64,000 bases of DNA from Streptomyces caniferus (GTDB lineage Bacteria; Actinomycetota; Actinomycetes; Streptomycetales; Streptomycetaceae). Shown here in pieces: positions 32,980-41,983 of this stretch (its first letter is position 1; every line of letters starts with the position of its first letter). Location of the stretch: positions 124,001 through 188,000 of the forward strand of contig NZ_BLIN01000002.1 of the NCBI RefSeq assembly GCF_009811555.1. Reading direction: 5' to 3'. The notes below the pieces were generated by a model. It saw nothing but the letters and a program-made list of their open reading frames with translations. It was not told the origin of the DNA and made no database searches. The translations under genes were made by a program, and so were the position numbers.

Positions 32980-34689
32980 TTACGCGCTCAGGCGGGCGAC
33001 GGCCTCCTCGACCGTCAGCTCCTCGCGCTCGCCGGTGCGGCGGTCCTTGACCTCGACGACGCCCTCGGCCGCGCGGCGGCCGGCGACGACGATGGTCGGG
33101 ACGCCGAGCAGCTCGGCGTCGGTGAACTTCACGCCGGGCGAGACGCCGGGCCGGTCGTCGACGAGGACCCGCAGGCCCGCGGCGCCGAGCTGCTCGCCGA
33201 CCTCCAGGGCGAGCTCGGTCTGCTTGGCCTTGCCGGCCGCGACGACGTGCACATCGGCCGGGGCGACCTCGCGGGGCCAGCACAGGCCCTTCTCGTCGTG
33301 CGTCTGCTCGGCGAGGGCGGCCACCGCGCGGGAGACGCCGATGCCGTACGAGCCCATGGTGACCCGGGCGGGCTTGCCGTTCTGGCCGAGCACATCGAGC
33401 TCGAAGGCGTCCGCGTACTTGCGGCCGAGCTGGAAGATGTGGCCGATCTCGATGGCGCGGTCGATCTTCAGGCCGGTGCCGCACTCGGGGCAGGGGTCGC
33501 CGGGCTCGACGACGACCACGTCGAGGTAGTCGTCGACCTCGAAGTCCCGGCCGGCGACGACGTTGCGGGCGTGCTTGCCCTCCTTGTTGGCGCCGGTGAT
33601 CCAGGAGGTGCCGGGGGCGATGCGCGGGTCGGCGAGGTAGCGGAACGCCTTGCCGGCCAGGCCCTGCGGGCCGACATAGCCGCGGACCAGCTCGGGGCGG
33701 CCGGTGAAGTCCTCGGCGGTGACCAGTTCGACGGTGGCCGGGGCGAGGTGCTCGCCGAGCTTGCCGAGGTCGACCTCGCGGTTGCCGGGGACGCCGACCG
33801 CGACGATCTCGCCGTCGACCTTCACCAGGAGGTTCTTCAGGGTCGCGGAGGCCGGTACGCCGAGGTGCTCGGCGAGGGTCTCGATGGTCGGGGTGTCGGG
33901 GGTGTCCAGCTCCTCGACGGGGCCGTGCGCGGAGCCGTCGACCGGCTCGACCTTGACCGTGACGGCCTCGGTGTTGGCGGCGTAGTCGCAGCCCGGGCAG
34001 TCCACGAAGGTGTCCTCACCGGCCGCGGCGGGGGCCAGGAACTCCTCGGAGGCGGAGCCGCCCATCGCACCGGAGACGGCGGAGACGATGCGGTAGTCCA
34101 GGCCGAGCCGCTCGAAGATCTTGGTGTAGGCCTCGCGGTGCAGGGCGTAGGACTGCTCCAGGCCCTCGTCGGTGGTGTCGAAGCTGTACGAGTCCTTCAT
34201 CTGGAACTCGCGGCCGCGCAGCACACCGGAGCGGGGGCGGGCCTCGTCGCGGTACTTGGTCTGGATCTGGTAGAGGATCACGGGCAGGTCCTTGTAGGAC
34301 GTGCACTGGTCCTTGACCGTGAGGGTGAAGATCTCCTCGTGCGTGGGGCCGAGGAGGTAGTCGGCGCCCTTGCGGTCCTTGAGGCGGAAGAGCAGGTCGC
34401 CGTACTCCTCCCAGCGGCCGCTGGTCTCGTAGGGCTCCTTGGGCAGCAGGGCCGGCAGCAGGACCTCCTGGCCGCCGATGGCGTCCATCTCCTCGCGCAC
34501 GACGCGGGAGACGTTCTCCAGGACCTTCTTGCCCAGCGGCAGCCACGTCCAGATGCCTGCGGAGGAGCGGCGGACGTACCCGGCGCGGACGAGCAGCTTG
34601 TGGCTGGCGGTCTCGGCGTCGGCCGGGTCGTCGCGCAGTGTCTTGATCAACAAGCGGGACATGCGCTGGACCTGTGCGGCGTGGGCCAT
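32980..34689 (-). CDS. proS: Prolyl-tRNA synthetase (bacterial type, with insertion domain)
   Basis: A 569-residue class II aminoacyl-tRNA synthetase that charges tRNA-Pro. It shows motif 1 around [15 protein letters not shown], motif 2 with [16 protein letters not shown], the inserted editing domain (about residues 225-390, which clears alanyl-tRNA), motif 3 with [13 protein letters not shown], and a C-terminal anticodon-binding domain. Length matches ProS type 1. ATG 34689 has AGGAGA 8 bases upstream; the longer open frame to 35091 runs through repeated noncoding sequence. Confidence 0.95.
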   Translation of the reverse strand: MAHAAQVQRMSRLLIKTLRDDPADAETASHKLLVRAGYVRRSSAGIWTWLPLGKKVLENVSRVVREEMDAIGGQEVLLPALLPKEPYETSGRWEEYGDLLFRLKDRKGADYLLGPTHEEIFTLTVKDQCTSYKDLPVILYQIQTKYRDEARPRSGVLRGREFQMKDSYSFDTTDEGLEQSYALHREAYTKIFERLGLDYRIVSAVSGAMGGSASEEFLAPAAAGEDTFVDCPGCDYAANTEAVTVKVEPVDGSAHGPVEELDTPDTPTIETLAEHLGVPASATLKNLLVKVDGEIVAVGVPGNREVDLGKLGEHLAPATVELVTAEDFTGRPELVRGYVGPQGLAGKAFRYLADPRIAPGTSWITGANKEGKHARNVVAGRDFEVDDYLDVVVVEPGDPCPECGTGLKIDRAIEIGHIFQLGRKYADAFELDVLGQNGKPARVTMGSYGIGVSRAVAALAEQTHDEKGLCWPREVAPADVHVVAAGKAKQTELALEVGEQLGAAGLRVLVDDRPGVSPGVKFTDAELLGVPTIVVAGRRAAEGVVEVKDRRTGEREELTVEEAVARLSA

Positions 34690-34802
34690 GGAGTTTCTCC
34701 TGCGTAAGAAAGGTGACTCCCAGGAGGTTAGCCGTAGGGGTGTGGCGCACGGAAATGGATACCGTCCACGGGGGCTGGGCGGGCTTCCCACGTTTTTGGC
34801 TT

Positions 34803-34945
34803 TCCCGCCGTGGTGGTTGTTCGCCGTGGCCCGTCCGCTGCGCTTTGTCTGTCCCGCCGTGGTGGTTTGTCGCCGTTGCGCCCGTCCGCTGCGCTTTGCC
34901 TGTCCCGCCGTCGTGGTGTCCCGCCGTTGCGCCTGGCGGCGGGCC
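34803..34945. repeat. About 50-bp imperfect tandem repeat upstream of proS
   Basis: Two full copies and a partial third, beginning at about 34804, 34853 and 34904, each built of CCCGCCGTGGTGGT, a CGCCGTTGCGCC-like block and CCGTCCGCTGCGCTTTG. The period of 49-51 bp is not a codon multiple. The same type of sequence looks familiar from other Streptomyces intergenic regions, so it may be a dispersed repeat. Confidence 0.7.
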
Positions 34946-34987
34946 GGGGTCCGCTGCGCGGGGCTGTGGGTGCGGTGACGGGCCTGC

Positions 34988-35036
34988 GGGGCAGGGGTGT
35001 GGGACTGCTTCGCTTTACGTCCCACACCCCTGCCCC
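34988..35036 (-). terminator. Terminator after the GNAT gene
   Basis: A perfect 18-bp stem (arms 34988-35005 and 35019-35036) with a 13-base loop, about 85 bases beyond the stop of the acetyltransferase at 35122. Confidence 0.9.
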
Positions 35037-35121
35037 TCCGGCCCGTCCCCTCCCGTGAGGGAGTGAGTAGAGGCCGGTGGGGGTGAGGCACGCGTGGGCC
35101 GTAGCGAGGGGGCGCGGTGGG

Positions 35122-35655
35122 TCAGCGCTTCAAGGGGAGGGGGGCGCCCATTACGGCGTAGGGGGTGGGGGCGCTGGGGAAGAGGACGCGGCGGGCGATG
35201 TCCTGGTAGCCGAGGGAGCGGTAGAGGCGGCGGGCGGGGCTCTCGGTGTCGATGGCGGAGAGGATGGAGCGGGGTTCGCCGGCTCCGTCGGTGATCCGGG
35301 TGATCAGGGTCCGGCCGATGCCGCGGTGCTGGTAGGCGGGGTGGACGTGCAGCTCGGTGATGGTGAAGGAGTCGTCGAGCCAGTGGTCGAGGCCCTCGTT
35401 GCGGAGGTAGGGCTCGACGACGGTGGACCACCAGTGGGCACGGTCGTTGGGCATGCCGTAGACGAAGCCGACGAGCCGGCCGGTGGGGGTGGTGGCGCCG
35501 AGGGCGCGGGCGCCGGGGCAGGCGAAGTGGCGCAGCACGATGTGCCGGCGGACGGCGATCTCCTCGTCGCTCAGGCCGAACGCGAGTGCCTGGACGGCCA
35601 GCGCGTCGTCCACGCGGGCAGCGAGATCAAGCGGGCCGACCGCGACGTCATCCAT
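35122..35655 (-). CDS. GNAT family N-acetyltransferase
   Basis: A 177-residue acetyltransferase. The acetyl-CoA-binding motif A is clear: ITELHVHPAYQHRGIGRTLI (conserved Q/R-x-x-G-x-G/A core), with ARRLYRSLGYQ near the C-terminus as the usual motif B. The acceptor substrate cannot be predicted. ATG 35655 was preferred to a TTG at 35670. It lies 24 bases downstream of the DUF4081-type acetyltransferase, so the two may be co-transcribed. Confidence 0.85.
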   Translation of the reverse strand: MDDVAVGPLDLAARVDDALAVQALAFGLSDEEIAVRRHIVLRHFACPGARALGATTPTGRLVGFVYGMPNDRAHWWSTVVEPYLRNEGLDHWLDDSFTITELHVHPAYQHRGIGRTLITRITDGAGEPRSILSAIDTESPARRLYRSLGYQDIARRVLFPSAPTPYAVMGAPLPLKR

Positions 35656-35679
35656 GCTCGGAGCGTACAAGGCGGCGGG

Positions 35680-36525
35680 TCAGAAAAGTACGCTCATGAA
35701 CGCGCCGACTTCCTCGAAGCCCACCCGCCGGTAGGAGGCCCGGGCGGCGGTGTTGAAGTCGTTGACGTAGAGGCTGACGACGGGGGCGACATCGTTGAGG
35801 GCGTAGCGCAGCACGGCGGCCATACCGGTCTCGGACAGGCCCTTGCCGCGGTAGGCGGGGTCGACCCACACGCCCTGGATCTGGCAGGCCCGCTGGGTGG
35901 CGGCGCCGATCTCGGCCTTGAAGATGACCTTGCCGTTCTCGATACGGGCGAAGGAACGGCCGGAGCCGACGAGTTCGGCGACCCGGGCCTGGTAGAGGAG
36001 CCCGCCGTCGCCGGCCATCGGGGAGATGCCGACCTCTTCGGTGAACATGGCCACGCACGCGGGCATGATCAGGTCCATCTCGTTCTTGCGGATCCGCCGG
36101 ACGAACGGGTCGGGGGCGATCTCGGCGGCCGGTGCGGTGGTGACCATCAGGGGCTGATGGGCGCGGATCTCGCGGGCCGGTCCCCAGGAGGGCTCCAGGA
36201 GCGACCACAGCTCGGCGGTGGATGCGGCGGGGCCCACGATGGAGGAGCATCGGCGGCCCTGTCGGCGGGCGCGTTCGGCGAAGCCGCGGACGGCTTCGGG
36301 GGTGGCGCAGACGGGGACGAGGTTGGCGCCGGCGTAACAGAGCGACTCCAGGCGGCCGCTGACGTACCAGCCCCACATCTCGCCGCCGAGCCGCCAGGGG
36401 TCGAGGCCGGCGACCTGGACGCGGGCGGCGACGAAGGCGTTGGCGACCGGGTCGCGGTCCAGGACCGCGAGCGCATCGTCGAGGTCCCCGGGCTCGAGGA
36501 CCTTGATGGTCGTGGTCGTCAGCAC
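35680..36525 (-). CDS. GNAT acetyltransferase with DUF4081 N-terminal domain
   Basis: A 281-residue protein with two parts. Residues 1-130 match the DUF4081 domain found ahead of GNAT domains in actinobacteria (DPVANAFVAARVQVAGLDPWRLGG). Residues 140-281 form a GNAT domain with motif A IQGVWVDPAYRGKGLSETG and the C-terminal NTAARASYRRVGFEEVG. Its substrate is unknown. GTG 36525 begins the frame. The gene lies between ispG (upstream, same strand, 173 bases apart) and another GNAT gene, an order that is conserved in actinobacteria. Confidence 0.87.
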   Translation of the reverse strand: MLTTTTIKVLEPGDLDDALAVLDRDPVANAFVAARVQVAGLDPWRLGGEMWGWYVSGRLESLCYAGANLVPVCATPEAVRGFAERARRQGRRCSSIVGPAASTAELWSLLEPSWGPAREIRAHQPLMVTTAPAAEIAPDPFVRRIRKNEMDLIMPACVAMFTEEVGISPMAGDGGLLYQARVAELVGSGRSFARIENGKVIFKAEIGAATQRACQIQGVWVDPAYRGKGLSETGMAAVLRYALNDVAPVVSLYVNDFNTAARASYRRVGFEEVGAFMSVLF

Positions 36526-36645
36526 GTGTCGGAAAGCCTCACCGTTACGGGCCTGGGAGGCCAGGCGGGAGCAGGTCTTGGCACTTTACCTCTCCCCGCG
36601 CGCGAGCACCCTGCCGCCGGGGGCCGGATCACCCCTGGCAGGCGT

Positions 36646-36678
36646 GAGCCCCGCGGCCCGGTGCGGGCGGCGGGGCTC
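36646..36678 (-). terminator. Terminator after ispG
   Basis: A 9-bp stem (arms GAGCCCCGC 36646-36654 and GCGGGGCTC 36670-36678), 20 bases after the ispG stop. Confidence 0.75.
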
Positions 36679-36698
36679 GGCGGCTGCGGGTGCGGCGG

Positions 36699-37856
<1,158 letters not shown>

Positions 37857-37974
37857 CTGGCGAGCAACCCCAAGGTGTGGATCTAGGCCCCGCATCGGCG
37901 GGCTCCGGTCTCCGAGATTACGTCACGGGGGGTGCCGCGAGCACATCGCTCCCCTGTGGCGCCACGAAAGAAGG

Positions 37975-38013
37975 CGGCCGGACACCTCCAAACGCCACGG
38001 AGGTGTCCGGCCG
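37975..38013 (-). terminator. Terminator after rseP
   Basis: A perfect 15-bp stem (arms 37975-37989 and 37999-38013) with a 9-base loop, 18 bases after the rseP stop. It separates dxr-rseP from ispG. Confidence 0.88.
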
Positions 38014-38030
38014 TCGTCTGTCCGTGCTGG

Positions 38031-39332
38031 TCAGGTCAGCTTCACCGGATTCACCACGTCGGCGACGAGCACCAGCAGGGTGAAGCAGATGAAGATCCCG
38101 GCGACGACGTACGCGACCGGCATCAGCTTGGCGACGTCGAAGGGGCCGGGGTCCGGGCGCCGGACGATCTTGGCGAAGGCCCGCCGGATCGACTCCCACA
38201 GCGCACCGGCGATGTGCCCGCCGTCCAGCGGCAGCAGCGGCAGCATGTTGAACAGGAACAGCGAGAGGTTGAAGCCGGCGACCAGGAAGAGCATGGTCGC
38301 CACCCGCTGCTCCGGCGGGATGTGCAGGGAGAAGACTTCGCCGCCGACCCGGGCCGCGCCGACCACGCCCATCGGGGAGTCCTGCTTGCGCTCGCCGCCG
38401 TTGAAGGCCGCGTTCCACAGGTCCGGGACCTTCGCGGGGAGGTTTATCAGCGAGGAGACGCCCTGCTCGACCATGTTGCCCATGCGGTCGACGGACTGGC
38501 CGAAGGACTGCTGGACGACGCCGCTGGCGGGCGTGAAGCCGAGGAATCCGGCGGTGACGAACTGGCCGGGGACGTAGCCGCCGTGGCCGTCGGTCCTGGC
38601 GACCTTGTTCTCGATCAGGTCGGCGTGCAGGGTCTTGCGTGCGCCCTGCCGCTCGACGACGAGGGTGGCGGGCCCTGTGGTGTCGCGGATCTGCTGCTGG
38701 AGGACGCCCCAGTCCGGGACGGCCCGTCCGTTGAACGACACGATCTTGTCGCCGGCCCGCAGACCCGCGGCCTTGGCCGGGGAGTCCTTGGCGCCGTGCG
38801 GGCACTTGTCGGTCTTGGCGGCGGCCGAGATGACGCAGTCCGACACGGAGCCGACCGAGGTCGTCTGGGTGTTGATGCCGAAGCCCATCAGCACGCTCAT
38901 GAAGATCACGACCGCCAGGATCAGATTCATGAACGGCCCGGCGAACATCACGATGACGCGCTTCCAGGGCTTGCGGGTGTAGAAGAGCCGCTTCTCGTCA
39001 CCGGGCTGCAGCTCCTCGAAGGCCGCCGAGCGGGCGTCCTCGATCATGCCGCGGAACGGCGAGGTGGAGCGGGCCTGCAGCTTTCCGTCGTCGCCGGGCG
39101 GGAACATCCCGATCATGCGGATGTAGCCGCCGAGCGGAACGGCCTTGATGCCGTACTCGGTGTCGCCCTTCTTACGGGAGAAGATCGTCGGTCCGAAGCC
39201 CACCATGTACTGCGGCACGCGGATACCGAACAGCTTGGCCGTGGAGAGGTGGCCGAGCTCGTGCCAGGCAATGGAGAACAGCAGGCCGACGACGAAGACG
39301 ACTATGCCGAGGATGGTCATCCAGGTCGTCAT
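38031..39332 (-). CDS. rseP: Site-2 membrane metalloprotease RseP/RasP
   Basis: A 433-residue intramembrane zinc protease. The first membrane helix contains HELGH (residues 24-28), the zinc-binding and catalytic motif; the third metal ligand lies in the C-terminal LPLDGGH segment. A PDZ domain (about 195-270, with [15 protein letters not shown]) sits between the membrane parts. It cleaves anti-sigma factors and remnant signal peptides. ATG 39332 overlaps the dxr stop by 4 bases (ATGA), so it is translationally coupled to dxr. Confidence 0.94.
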   Translation of the reverse strand: MTTWMTILGIVVFVVGLLFSIAWHELGHLSTAKLFGIRVPQYMVGFGPTIFSRKKGDTEYGIKAVPLGGYIRMIGMFPPGDDGKLQARSTSPFRGMIEDARSAAFEELQPGDEKRLFYTRKPWKRVIVMFAGPFMNLILAVVIFMSVLMGFGINTQTTSVGSVSDCVISAAAKTDKCPHGAKDSPAKAAGLRAGDKIVSFNGRAVPDWGVLQQQIRDTTGPATLVVERQGARKTLHADLIENKVARTDGHGGYVPGQFVTAGFLGFTPASGVVQQSFGQSVDRMGNMVEQGVSSLINLPAKVPDLWNAAFNGGERKQDSPMGVVGAARVGGEVFSLHIPPEQRVATMLFLVAGFNLSLFLFNMLPLLPLDGGHIAGALWESIRRAFAKIVRRPDPGPFDVAKLMPVAYVVAGIFICFTLLVLVADVVNPVKLT

Positions 39333-40603
39333 GCGCGAGCCTCCGAAGGTGTCCGTGCCGCACGGGCGGCCAGTTCGCGGGCGCGGGCGCGCGCCCAGGT
39401 TTCCGCCTCCAGGACGTCCGCGACCGTCAGGGAAGTTCCCCTGGCCGGTGTCCCGTGCTCGGAGACCACTGCGGCGACCGTATCCACAATCCCTGTGAAG
39501 GGCAGCCCGCCCTGGAGGAACGCGTCGACACATTCCTCGTTCGCCGCGTTGAAGACCGCGGGGGCGGTGCCGCCCAGATCACCGACGTGGCGGGCCAGCG
39601 GGACGGACGGGAAGGCCTCCTCGTCCAGCGGGAAGAACTCCCAGGTCTGCGCCTTCGTCCAGTCCACGCCCGGTGCGGCGTCCGGGACCCGCTCGGGCCA
39701 GCCGATGCCCAGCGCGATCGGCATCCGCATGTCGGGCGGGCTGGCCTGGGCGAGCGTGGAGCCGTCGGTGAACTCCACCATCGAGTGGATGTAGGACTGC
39801 GGGTGGACGGCGACCTCGATGCGGTCGAAGGGGACGTCGAAGAGCAGATGCGCCTCGATGACCTCCAGGCCCTTGTTGACGAGGGTCGCCGAGTTGATGG
39901 TGACGACCGGGCCCATCGACCAGGTGGGGTGGGCGAGCGCCTGCTCGGGAGTGACCCCGGCCAGCTCCTGCTTCGTCCGGCCGCGGAACGGGCCCCCGGA
40001 GGCGGTGACGACGAGCTTGCGGACCTCGGCGCGCTTGCCGCCGGCCAGCGCCTGGAAGAGCGCGGAGTGCTCGGAGTCGACGGGGATGATCTGGCCCGGC
40101 TGCGCGACGGCCTTGACCAGCGGGCCGCCGACGATCAGCGACTCCTTGTTGGCCAGGGCGAGCACCCGGCCGGCCCGGAGAGCGGCCAGGGTCGGGGCGA
40201 GTCCGATGGAGCCGGTGATGCCGTTGAGGACGGTGTGGCAGGGGGAGGCGGCCACTTCGGTGGCCGCGTCGGGGCCGGCCAGGATCTCGGGCAGCGTCTC
40301 GCCCGCGCCGTAGCGGTCGGCCAGCGCCGTGCGCAGCGCGGGCACCGCGTCCTCGCGCGCCACGGCCACGGTGCTCACCCGCAGCTGGTGTGCCTGGTCG
40401 GCGAGCAGCTCGACCCGGCCGCCGGCCGCGGAGAGCGCGGTCACCCGGAACCGGTCGGGGTTGCGCAGCACGATGTCGATCGCCTGGGTGCCGATCGACC
40501 CGGTCGAGCCGAGGATGACGAGGGAACGGGGGCCGCTCGGGCCGTCGGGGTCGCCGGCGGCCGGCTCGAAACGCAGATGCGGGTGGGCGAGGGAGTCCGT
40601 CAT
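39329..40603 (-). CDS. dxr: 1-deoxy-D-xylulose 5-phosphate reductoisomerase
   Basis: A 424-residue enzyme that converts DXP to MEP, the committed step of the MEP pathway. It has the NADPH-binding [10 protein letters not shown], the metal-binding and substrate region around NKESLIVGG and [10 protein letters not shown], and [12 protein letters not shown] 40603 was taken as the start; an in-frame ATG at 40612 is equally possible because no clear ribosome binding site marks either. A MITE-like element begins only 40 bases upstream, so the original promoter has probably been displaced. Confidence 0.95.
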   Translation of the reverse strand: MTDSLAHPHLRFEPAAGDPDGPSGPRSLVILGSTGSIGTQAIDIVLRNPDRFRVTALSAAGGRVELLADQAHQLRVSTVAVAREDAVPALRTALADRYGAGETLPEILAGPDAATEVAASPCHTVLNGITGSIGLAPTLAALRAGRVLALANKESLIVGGPLVKAVAQPGQIIPVDSEHSALFQALAGGKRAEVRKLVVTASGGPFRGRTKQELAGVTPEQALAHPTWSMGPVVTINSATLVNKGLEVIEAHLLFDVPFDRIEVAVHPQSYIHSMVEFTDGSTLAQASPPDMRMPIALGIGWPERVPDAAPGVDWTKAQTWEFFPLDEEAFPSVPLARHVGDLGGTAPAVFNAANEECVDAFLQGGLPFTGIVDTVAAVVSEHGTPARGTSLTVADVLEAETWARARARELAARAARTPSEARA

Positions 40604-40642
40604 GTGGTCCATTGTGGCCGGTCGCCGAGGGGCCGCGGACAC

Positions 40643-40823
40643 CTAGGGCCTGTCTTCAAAGTCCCGTCGTTCGCCCGCAGGGCGGGCCTTGCGGTGTCTG
40701 GTGCGTGCGATCGCAAGGCGGAGGGCCTTCCCGGTACTGGGTGTACCGGGAAGGTCCCGACAACGCGGCGAGCGTGCGTGCCAGGCACCGCAAGGCAGGC
40801 GGGACTTTGAAGACAGGCCCTAG
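40643..40823. mobile_element. Palindromic MITE-like element with CTAG target duplication
   Basis: A 173-bp element (40647-40819) flanked by direct CTAG repeats (40643-40646 and 40820-40823). Its ends are perfect 19-bp inverted repeats (40647-40665 against 40801-40819). The inside also pairs: CCTTGCGGTG near the left is matched by CACCGCAAGG near the right, and a hairpin with arms CCTTCCCGGTA and TACCGGGAAGG forms the centre. It has no open frame. A CTAG duplication fits the IS5 family, so I infer a non-autonomous derivative of an IS5-type element. Confidence 0.75.
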
Positions 40824-40824
40824 G
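40819..40824. repeat. Left target-site duplication of the IS481-type element
   Basis: CCTAGG at 40819-40824 is repeated at 41877-41882 on the other side of the IS. It fits the NCTAGN target known for IS481. It overlaps the right CTAG of the MITE. Confidence 0.8.
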
Positions 40825-41776
40825 TGTATTGACCCGCAGGGTTGTTCACGCGGCTGATGGGTGACTTGCCTCCGAGTGCGGTGTGGCACCTGTGATGGTT
40901 GTAGCTGTGCAGGAAGGTGTCCAGTGCGGCGGTTCGTTCGTCGTTGCTGGTGTAGGGCCGTAGGTAGGCCCATTCGTCGAGCAGGGTGCGGTTGAAGCGT
41001 TCGACCTTGCCATTGGTCTGCGGCCGGTAGATGCGCGTGAGCTTGCCGGCCGCGCCGAGATCTGCAAGCGCCTGACGCCAGGCGAAGCTCTTGCGGTAGG
41101 GCCAGGCGTTGTCCGTCAGGACACGTTCGATGCGCAGGATGCCGCAGGCGGCGAAGAAGGCTGCGGCCCGCTGCAGGAAGGCCGCGCAGGTGGCGGCTTT
41201 CTCGTCCCGGTGGACTTCGCTGTAGGCGAGGCGGCTGTGGTCGTCGACTGCGGAGTGGATGTAGTCGAAGCCTGTGGTGCGGCGGCGGTCGGGGCAGGCG
41301 GCACGGCCGTGGATGCGCCAGCCCCCGCCGTCGGGTATGCGGCCGAGTTTCTTCACGTCCACGTGGACGAGCTCGCCGGGCCTGCTGCGTTCGTAGCGGC
41401 GGATGACCTGGCCGGTGGGCCGGTCGAGGAAGGCGAGGCGGTTCAGGCCGTGCCGGGCCAGGACCCGGTGGACGGTCGAGGCCGGCAGGCCCAGGATCGG
41501 TGCGATGCGAGCCGGGCCCAGCTTCCGGTCTTGCCGCAACCGGCATACCTGGTCCTCTACCGCGAGAGGAGTCCGGTGCGGTGTCGTGTGCGGCCGGCTG
41601 GGACGATCGTGCAGCCCGGCCTCGCCCTGCGTTCTCCAGCGACGCAGCCACTTGTGGGCGGTGGGCCGCGAGATGCCCATCTCGGCGGCGACGTGCGCGA
41701 TGGGGCGCCCGGAACGGACGCGCTCGACCAGCAGCCGCCTGCCGTGAACGGTCAGCCGGGCATTACGGTGGGACAC
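40820..41776 (-). CDS. IS481-family transposase
   Basis: A 318-residue DDE transposase. It has an N-terminal helix-turn-helix (HVAAEMGISRPTAHKWLRRW) and an integrase core with Asp in VHVDVKKLG, Asp in RVLTDNAWPY and Glu in NGKVERFNR; Asp2 and Glu are 36 residues apart by my count. GTG 41776 is the start. The gene fills the element almost to its left end, and its TAG stop codon (40822-40820) is not in the IS but in the CCTAGG target duplication. No frameshift or stop interrupts it, so it may be active. Confidence 0.92.
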   Translation of the reverse strand: MSHRNARLTVHGRRLLVERVRSGRPIAHVAAEMGISRPTAHKWLRRWRTQGEAGLHDRPSRPHTTPHRTPLAVEDQVCRLRQDRKLGPARIAPILGLPASTVHRVLARHGLNRLAFLDRPTGQVIRRYERSRPGELVHVDVKKLGRIPDGGGWRIHGRAACPDRRRTTGFDYIHSAVDDHSRLAYSEVHRDEKAATCAAFLQRAAAFFAACGILRIERVLTDNAWPYRKSFAWRQALADLGAAGKLTRIYRPQTNGKVERFNRTLLDEWAYLRPYTSNDERTAALDTFLHSYNHHRCHTALGGKSPISRVNNPAGQYT

Positions 41777-41876
41777 GAAGACCTCCGTGCGGTGCAGTCC
41801 TAGACAGCTCCACCACACCGGAGGTCTTCGCCATGATCAAGCCCAGCCAGCGTTAACAACGCTCGTGATCAATACA
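40825..41876. mobile_element. IS481-family insertion sequence (1052 bp)
   Basis: Bounded by imperfect inverted repeats that begin TGTATTGA at both ends (left 40825-40851, right complement of 41850-41876) and match at about 20 of 27 positions, including a shared GTTGTT block. CCTAGG flanks it on both sides. It contains a single transposase gene. Length and target choice fit IS481. Confidence 0.9.
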
Positions 41877-41905
41877 CCTAGGGCCTGTCGTACGGATCTT
41901 GCGGC
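41877..41905. repeat. Right target duplication and possible end of another mobile element
   Basis: After the CCTAGG duplication (41877-41882) the sequence reads GGGCCTGTCGTACGGATCTT. It begins with the same GGCCTGTC as the MITE ends, then diverges. It resembles the terminal repeat of IS5-type elements seen in Streptomyces, so it may be what remains of another element. Confidence 0.45.
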
Positions 41906-41927
41906 CCAGGTCTTGGCCGGCCACGTG

Positions 41928-41963
41928 CCCGGGGCCGGTCCGGGGATGCGGACCGGCCCCGGG
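41928..41963 (-). terminator. Terminator after the acyl-CoA dehydrogenase gene
   Basis: A perfect 14-bp GC stem (arms 41928-41941 and 41950-41963) with an 8-base loop, 20 bases after the stop at 41984. Confidence 0.85.
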
Positions 41964-41983
41964 TGCGGGCAGCCGTGGGTCGC

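Larger units (their letters stand above)
34690..35121. other. Intergenic region between proS and a GNAT gene
   Basis: A 432-base gap that contains the proS leader, a roughly 50-bp imperfect repeat (34803-34945) and a strong terminator (34988-35036). I looked for a T-box leader ahead of proS and saw no convincing specifier or antiterminator structure. Confidence 0.6.

Noticed and set aside
34690..35060. Possible T-box riboswitch ahead of proS
   Set aside because: I found no specifier loop or conserved T-box antiterminator sequence. The structure in this gap is explained by local repeats and the terminator of the neighbouring GNAT gene.
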